64,000 bases of DNA, taken from contig JAOARW010000097.1 of the NCBI GenBank assembly GCA_025210475.1, positions 34,269 to 98,268 of the forward strand, written 5' to 3'. Below the pieces are notes generated by a model. That model was not told where the DNA came from. It saw only the letters and a program-made list of their open reading frames with translations, and did not search any database. The DNA is from Carboxylicivirga sp. GTDB lineage: Bacteria; Bacteroidota; Bacteroidia; Bacteroidales; Marinilabiliaceae. A program made the translations under genes and the position numbers. Positions 60,070 to 64,000 of the stretch are shown in pieces; position 1 is the stretch's first letter; every line of letters begins with the position of its first letter.

Positions 60070-61371
60070 TTACCTATATTTAGGGTTGTTTAGCCATAGA
60101 TACTCTCTTTTTCTCTTTTCTAAATCCCAGTTTATATTGTCATAACGACACCAATCCTTAGGGAAAAAATCTTGAGGTAATAAATCTAAAAATTGTTTGT
60201 TAAATGATTTTATTTTGTCCTCAATATTTTTTATATCAAAACTCATATATTTCCGTGCAGTATCAAGTAAAGGACTAACTAAATACTCTCCCAATTTAAA
60301 GTCAAACATAAAGCTATGATTAGTAGTATACTTTGAGTACTTTGAGCCTAATTCAATTGGGTTAATATTATTGAATTTATAATTCCCATGTTTAATATAT
60401 TCAATTCCAAAGTAATTCATTAATGGGACATCTCGACCAGCTGATTCCAAATCCCTGCATACGATTCTTTTTATCTTAAATTGAGTATCAGTAGCTATAA
60501 GCATGTTTTGCGCATGAGCTTCTAATTCAACCCCTGCATAAATTAATGCATCAAAATATGTATTGAAAAGTGGGTATAATAAATCTTCTAAAAGAAAATC
60601 TTCAATTGATTTACTTTGAAGGTTATAAAGCTGAATAATTAGTGGAAAGTCTTGTTCTTTCAATTCACAACCAGAAACAGGATCATATTCTTTGCTGAAA
60701 AGTGCAAAGAATGGAATAAGAATCTCTTTTTCATCAACATATGGATAAGGTTTTACTTCTCTAAATAGCACACCCCATTCATAGTACCCGTTTTTATTTA
60801 TTGGGAGTTCAAACTTTTTACAATTTAATGCATTTATTGGGAGATAGCCAACACGACCAAAATCTTCTCGTAAGAAACTGAAAGAACAGTTAAGCTTTTT
60901 TGAATCAGCAGCCTTCATTAATTGGTTGGTAACTTCGATAGCGGATTGAATTATTTCTTTATTCATATGCCTTATTAATCTGCCTAAGTAGCCAATGTAT
61001 GCTAATTTTATAAAACAAGAATAGTTATTCATGAGTACAGTTCTTCCGCTTGCAGTTGGAGCTACTTGAACACCCTCCATTTTTTTAGATATAATCTCAT
61101 CTGAAATTATTTGGGACTCAAGCATATCAGGATGGATATATATACAATTCTCCTCAATCAAACTGTGTTTGTACACACCGATATCTTCCATTATCACAGT
61201 TTCATTGAATTTAATCTTGGATAATTTGAAAGAAGAATTGGTTCCTCTTGGTTTAGTATTTTGTGAAGTACTATTTCTGTGCGAGAAACCACTAGGAGAA
61301 CCATTGTTTATGTATCTCTCAGCTTTTATATATGCGAAATATGGATTATTTATAAACTCTTGTAAAAACAT
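60070..61371 (-). CDS. IucA/IucC-like NIS synthetase domain protein
   Basis: 433 residues. NIS synthetases join a carboxylate to an amine or alcohol with ATP. Visible elements: IHPDM (79-83), PTASGRTV (105-112), a helical stretch CFIKLAYIGYLGRLIRHMN, EAHAQN (284-289) and RDLESAGRD (306-314). Typical members have ~600 residues; the N-terminal part is short here. No transporter or other siderophore gene is in view, so the product need not be a siderophore. Confidence 0.75.
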   Translation of the reverse strand: MFLQEFINNPYFAYIKAERYINNGSPSGFSHRNSTSQNTKPRGTNSSFKLSKIKFNETVIMEDIGVYKHSLIEENCIYIHPDMLESQIISDEIISKKMEGVQVAPTASGRTVLMNNYSCFIKLAYIGYLGRLIRHMNKEIIQSAIEVTNQLMKAADSKKLNCSFSFLREDFGRVGYLPINALNCKKFELPINKNGYYEWGVLFREVKPYPYVDEKEILIPFFALFSKEYDPVSGCELKEQDFPLIIQLYNLQSKSIEDFLLEDLLYPLFNTYFDALIYAGVELEAHAQNMLIATDTQFKIKRIVCRDLESAGRDVPLMNYFGIEYIKHGNYKFNNINPIELGSKYSKYTTNHSFMFDFKLGEYLVSPLLDTARKYMSFDIKNIEDKIKSFNKQFLDLLPQDFFPKDWCRYDNINWDLEKRKREYLWLNNPKYR

Positions 61372-61374
61372 AAT

Positions 61375-62181
61375 TCAGATTGTTAAAGAATTTTGAAGTC
61401 TTTCTAAACTTTTATAACAACGACTTAAATATTGCTTTTCTGAATATGTTAAACGCATAGTTACATTACTTCTCACTTCTAAGGTTAATTCTAGATCCTT
61501 GTTAAAAGAAAATAAAAGTTTTATTAATTCAGACCAGCTTATATTACCATCATATGGAATTAAATGTTGATCTTTTATGCCATTATTGTCATTAAGGTGA
61601 AGATAAAATAGTTTATTCTTAAGAATGTCCCACGGAAAGTCAGTTAAGTTTTTTGTCATTGAATTCGCATGCCCACTATCGAAACAAAACATTAACCTTT
61701 TACTGTCCAAATTACAAAAAACATATTCTAAATAATCTAGTCTGCGCAAATTCTCAAGACAAAGTGTAATGTTATATTTTTCACAAACATTCAATACCTT
61801 TTCGATATTTGCAATGCCAATTTCATTCATGTGGGGGGGAGTATCTCCTCCCGTAATGTGCATAACAACTGTGTTAATATCATACCTATGAGCAAACTCT
61901 ACCTCTTTAATTAGTTCATTAACATATTGTTTAGATTCGTTATTTTTAGCCCATAAAACATTAACAAACCGAGAATCAACACTTTTTCCATTTTCCATTT
62001 TTTTATAAGGTAAATGCAATGAACTTATTTTTAATGGTGATTTTTTTATTAAGTCAATATAATTTTTCGGTTCGTATTGGCTGTAGATAAAAACACTGTT
62101 AAAACCAATCTCTTCCAAAAGCTTAATTCTTGTATCGTAATTAGATGCATATTTATAGTTGAAGCAAATACCCTTATTCAT
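61375..62181 (-). CDS. TIM-barrel sugar isomerase/epimerase-like protein (AP endonuclease family 2)
   Basis: 268 residues. Metal-site strands are visible: LCLENLRR (Glu), MFCFDSGHA (Asp, His), FYLHLNDNN (His) and LTLEVRS (Glu). The family includes xylose isomerase-like epimerases and the dehydroshikimate dehydratase of petrobactin synthesis, another NIS pathway. That parallel is suggestive only. Overlaps the HAD gene by 8 bp. Confidence 0.82.
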   Translation of the reverse strand: MNKGICFNYKYASNYDTRIKLLEEIGFNSVFIYSQYEPKNYIDLIKKSPLKISSLHLPYKKMENGKSVDSRFVNVLWAKNNESKQYVNELIKEVEFAHRYDINTVVMHITGGDTPPHMNEIGIANIEKVLNVCEKYNITLCLENLRRLDYLEYVFCNLDSKRLMFCFDSGHANSMTKNLTDFPWDILKNKLFYLHLNDNNGIKDQHLIPYDGNISWSELIKLLFSFNKDLELTLEVRSNVTMRLTYSEKQYLSRCYKSLERLQNSLTI

Positions 62182-62878
62182 AATTTTTTACAATTTTTAT
62201 AATTTCTTGAATAGACTCAATGACAAAAACATTTGCAGGTAAACATTCAGGGACTACTTTTCTTTTGAAATTAAACCAACAACTATCAGCTCCAACAGCA
62301 CTTGCTCCTTCAATATCTTTTGAAAAATCATCACCAATAATTAATGTCTCTCTGACCGATATATTATATTGGTCAATTATCTTTTTAAAAAAGAATGGAT
62401 TTGGCTTTTCACAATTTAAATCCTCAGCCGAAAAATATGCCTCAAAATATTTTTTTATTCCTGAGTTTTCAAGCTTGTCTTTTCTTGGATAATTTGAGCC
62501 ATTTGTTGCAACAACTTTTGTAATGCCACCTAACTGTTTCAGAGTCTCTTCAATATTATTTATTAAAATTCCTTTTGTGGAATGGCGTAAGTACCCTGAA
62601 ATAAATTCATTTATTTTTACCGATTCGACATTCAGGTATGAGAAAAAAGCTTTCACACGTTCCTCTCGGAATTTACTAATATTCTCTGGTGATAAACTCT
62701 GATATTTATTTTTAGCGTATGTATTAGCTTTTTTATAAAGGGAATACGAATTATTATCATATGAAATAGAAAACTCGTTGCAAGTTTTCTTTATAGCATA
62801 CTGCTCAGTCTTTTGATAATCAAATAAAGTGTCATCCAAATCAAAAATTATAAGATTATACTTGTTCATATTAGACAA
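62174..62878 (-). CDS. HAD-superfamily hydrolase
   Basis: 234 residues. Motif I DLDDT (13-17), motif II VVATNGSN, motif III Lys (CEKPNPFFFK) and motif IV LIIGDDFSKDIEGA. Subclass IA with a helical cap; probably a phosphatase acting on a small phosphate. Overlaps the kinase gene by 13 bp. Confidence 0.88.
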   Translation of the reverse strand: MSNMNKYNLIIFDLDDTLFDYQKTEQYAIKKTCNEFSISYDNNSYSLYKKANTYAKNKYQSLSPENISKFREERVKAFFSYLNVESVKINEFISGYLRHSTKGILINNIEETLKQLGGITKVVATNGSNYPRKDKLENSGIKKYFEAYFSAEDLNCEKPNPFFFKKIIDQYNISVRETLIIGDDFSKDIEGASAVGADSCWFNFKRKVVPECLPANVFVIESIQEIIKIVKNYE

Positions 62879-63561
62879 TTATCATCGTCCCTGACAACAT
62901 TTAATGAGAAATCTTCCAAGCTTTCTAGCTCAATCTCATATTCATTTGCAAATGGCTCAATGTTAGCCTTGTATTGACTGTTTCTTTCTGCAAACTTTTT
63001 TCGAACTTCTTCTGCATTCTTTTCATTACTAAATTTTCCTCTTTTAATCCTACGTGCAATTTCTATTTCTTTGCTACATTTCATAAATATATTTATAGAA
63101 ATTTCCTTTTTCTTGTTTAGAAAAACGGTACCTGTTCCTTCAATAATTGTCAAAAAGGCGTCACCATAGAGCAATCGGCACTCCTTGTTTTCTTTCGCTT
63201 TTTTAGGCCAGTGGTAATAGTTATTTCCATTTTCAATATTGCACATAATTGCCTTAATGTTTTGAAGGAAATATGACGCGGCAAAAGATGTAGTATATCT
63301 ACCTGTTTGTTCACCTAGATTAATGTCAGTCCAACTTATTGACGCACTATTTCTTAGTTTAGTATCAACCACAAAGTCATCCATGTCCAAAAAATTTATA
63401 TGCCCGAATTTGGACGCTTCTTCAGAAATTATCTTACAAAGTTCTGTTTTTCCTGAACCACCATTTCCAGATATAAATAAAAATTTTTTACCAGAGCTTT
63501 TAATGCTATTTACTACCATTTTTGCGATCTCTTTTGGATCATAATTTTCTATTGTACTCAT
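62866..63561 (-). CDS. P-loop small-molecule kinase
   Basis: 231 residues. Walker A GNGGSGKT (32-39), DMDDFVVDTKLR as a Walker B/substrate region, IIEGTGTVFLN and a lid-like basic segment (KEIEIARRIKRGKFSNEKNA). Overall like uridine kinase/phosphoribulokinase-type enzymes. With the HAD phosphatase it suggests a phosphorylated intermediate later dephosphorylated. First gene of the five-gene operon. Confidence 0.75.
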   Translation of the reverse strand: MSTIENYDPKEIAKMVVNSIKSSGKKFLFISGNGGSGKTELCKIISEEASKFGHINFLDMDDFVVDTKLRNSASISWTDINLGEQTGRYTTSFAASYFLQNIKAIMCNIENGNNYYHWPKKAKENKECRLLYGDAFLTIIEGTGTVFLNKKKEISINIFMKCSKEIEIARRIKRGKFSNEKNAEEVRKKFAERNSQYKANIEPFANEYEIELESLEDFSLNVVRDDDNCLI

Positions 63562-63563
63562 AA

Positions 63564-63869
63564 TTAGATATTTAATAATTTGTTTTTTAAGTTTCTATTA
63601 AACCATTGACAATCTTTATCTAAAACAAGGAAGTCACGTTTTGTTGAATAAGATACCACTCTGGGCTTTGTAATACTATTGTCAATGAAATATATTTTTT
63701 CAGCGATTGCAGTAAATTCTACAATTCTATTTAATGCTTCTTTATAACGCCCTTTTATTTTCTCAATAGAGACTTTGTCAGCGCCTTCATTTTCCCTGTT
63801 TTTACATCTGGCAATATTTATATCATAGCTATTAGTCCCAATAAAAAGAGCGACGATTTTGGAGGCCAC
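63564..63869 (-). pseudogene. Truncated zeta-toxin-family ATPase (C-terminal part only)
   Basis: 101 codons. SIEKIKGRYKEALNRIVEFT and KIYFIDNS match the C-terminal half of zeta-toxin/predicted ABC-type ATPases (RVxxRxxxGGHxVPxxKIxxRY ... DNS). The P-loop half is missing; upstream sequence changes character at about 63870. It may be an inactive relic, 2 bp upstream of the kinase operon. Confidence 0.65.
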
Positions 63870-64000
63870 TGAAAAACTACCCGAATTTTAGGATAGTTTA
63901 AAAAATATAAGGATGTAATGTTGTGCTAAATGCTCAAATATTACATCCTTTGTTTTATTAGTTGATAATGGTTTGCGGTGTCAATATGGACGAAAAATGC
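63870..64000. other. Probable edge of an insertion element
   Basis: The toxin-like frame breaks at ggccactgaaaaactac. The next 130 bp carry no toxin homology and hold a terminator hairpin. An insertion sequence extending beyond the window is the simplest reading; I cannot see its transposase. Confidence 0.4.
63908..63949. terminator. Bidirectional terminator
   Basis: AAGGATGTAAT (63908-63918) and ATTACATCCTT (63939-63949): 11-bp perfect stem, 20-nt loop, T-rich on both strands. Confidence 0.75.

Noticed and set aside
10155..64000. Second copy of the tRNA-Arg 3' end (attR) for the integrase element
   Set aside because: I looked for TTCGAATCCCGCCGGGATC or its complement and saw none, so the element's right boundary is left open.

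Overview
The window comes from a Bacteroidetes (Bacteroidota) chromosome. The AT-rich DNA, promoters of the form TTG-N19-21-TAnnTTTG, near absence of Shine-Dalgarno sites, tripartite RND and ABC export genes, BIG2 lipoproteins and the Bacteroidetes-type tyrosine integrase all point that way. I cannot name the species.

Layout. (1) 1-9570, minus strand, chromosomal: an RND efflux permease cut by the window edge, its adaptor and TolC-like channel, then an ABC ATPase and a 1109-residue permease fused to an M1-peptidase-like domain that lacks HExxH. (2) 10081-10154: tRNA-Arg(TCT), followed directly by a tyrosine integrase and a small regulatory element (10.2-17.4 kb) with a CI-like repressor, a symmetric operator/promoter region, a KilA-N antirepressor, HTH proteins and zinc ribbons. 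(3) 17427-52584: a complete-looking 35.2-kb Mu-like transposable prophage, inserted next to or inside the last small gene of that element. I place its ends by an 8-bp direct repeat (AGTAAAAG) and inverted termini that begin TATAA. Its LexA-like repressor (51.7 kb) and an early operon (Ner-like, MuA, MuB, DUF3164, GemA-like, C5 methylase, ATPase) occupy the right third. Structural genes diverge from about 24.4 kb: terminase, portal-MuF-toxin fusion, gp36/gpG/gp37-like leftward; protease/scaffold, capsid, sheath, tube, frameshifted tail chaperones, tape measure, baseplate, lysis and fibre genes rightward, ending with a long nested palindrome and a Dam-type methylase. (4) 52.6-56.2 kb: a secreted protein whose 3' end lies in the phage terminus, and a response regulator/sensor kinase pair. 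(5) 56.2-59.1 kb: a gene-poor stretch with REP-like repeats, decayed genes and an attC-like palindrome. (6) 59.1-63.6 kb: a compact AT-rich five-gene operon (serine hydrolase, NIS-synthetase-like enzyme, TIM-barrel protein, HAD hydrolase, P-loop kinase), then a zeta-toxin-family fragment apparently cut by another mobile element at the window edge.

The most unusual signal is a 17-bp palindrome, TTTAAA-N5-TTTAAA with a YRSYR-like centre, repeated about eleven times across the prophage and usually placed 1-13 nt before a phage start codon. It reads as a dispersed operator or RNA hairpin coordinating phage genes, and it does not appear at the repressor/early promoter switch. Other points worth following are the portal-MuF-nuclease fusion, a short antisense RNA candidate beside it, a textbook T_TTT_TTA frameshift in the tail chaperone, a tRNA-like minihelix upstream of the C5 methylase, and the uncharacterised NIS-type operon.
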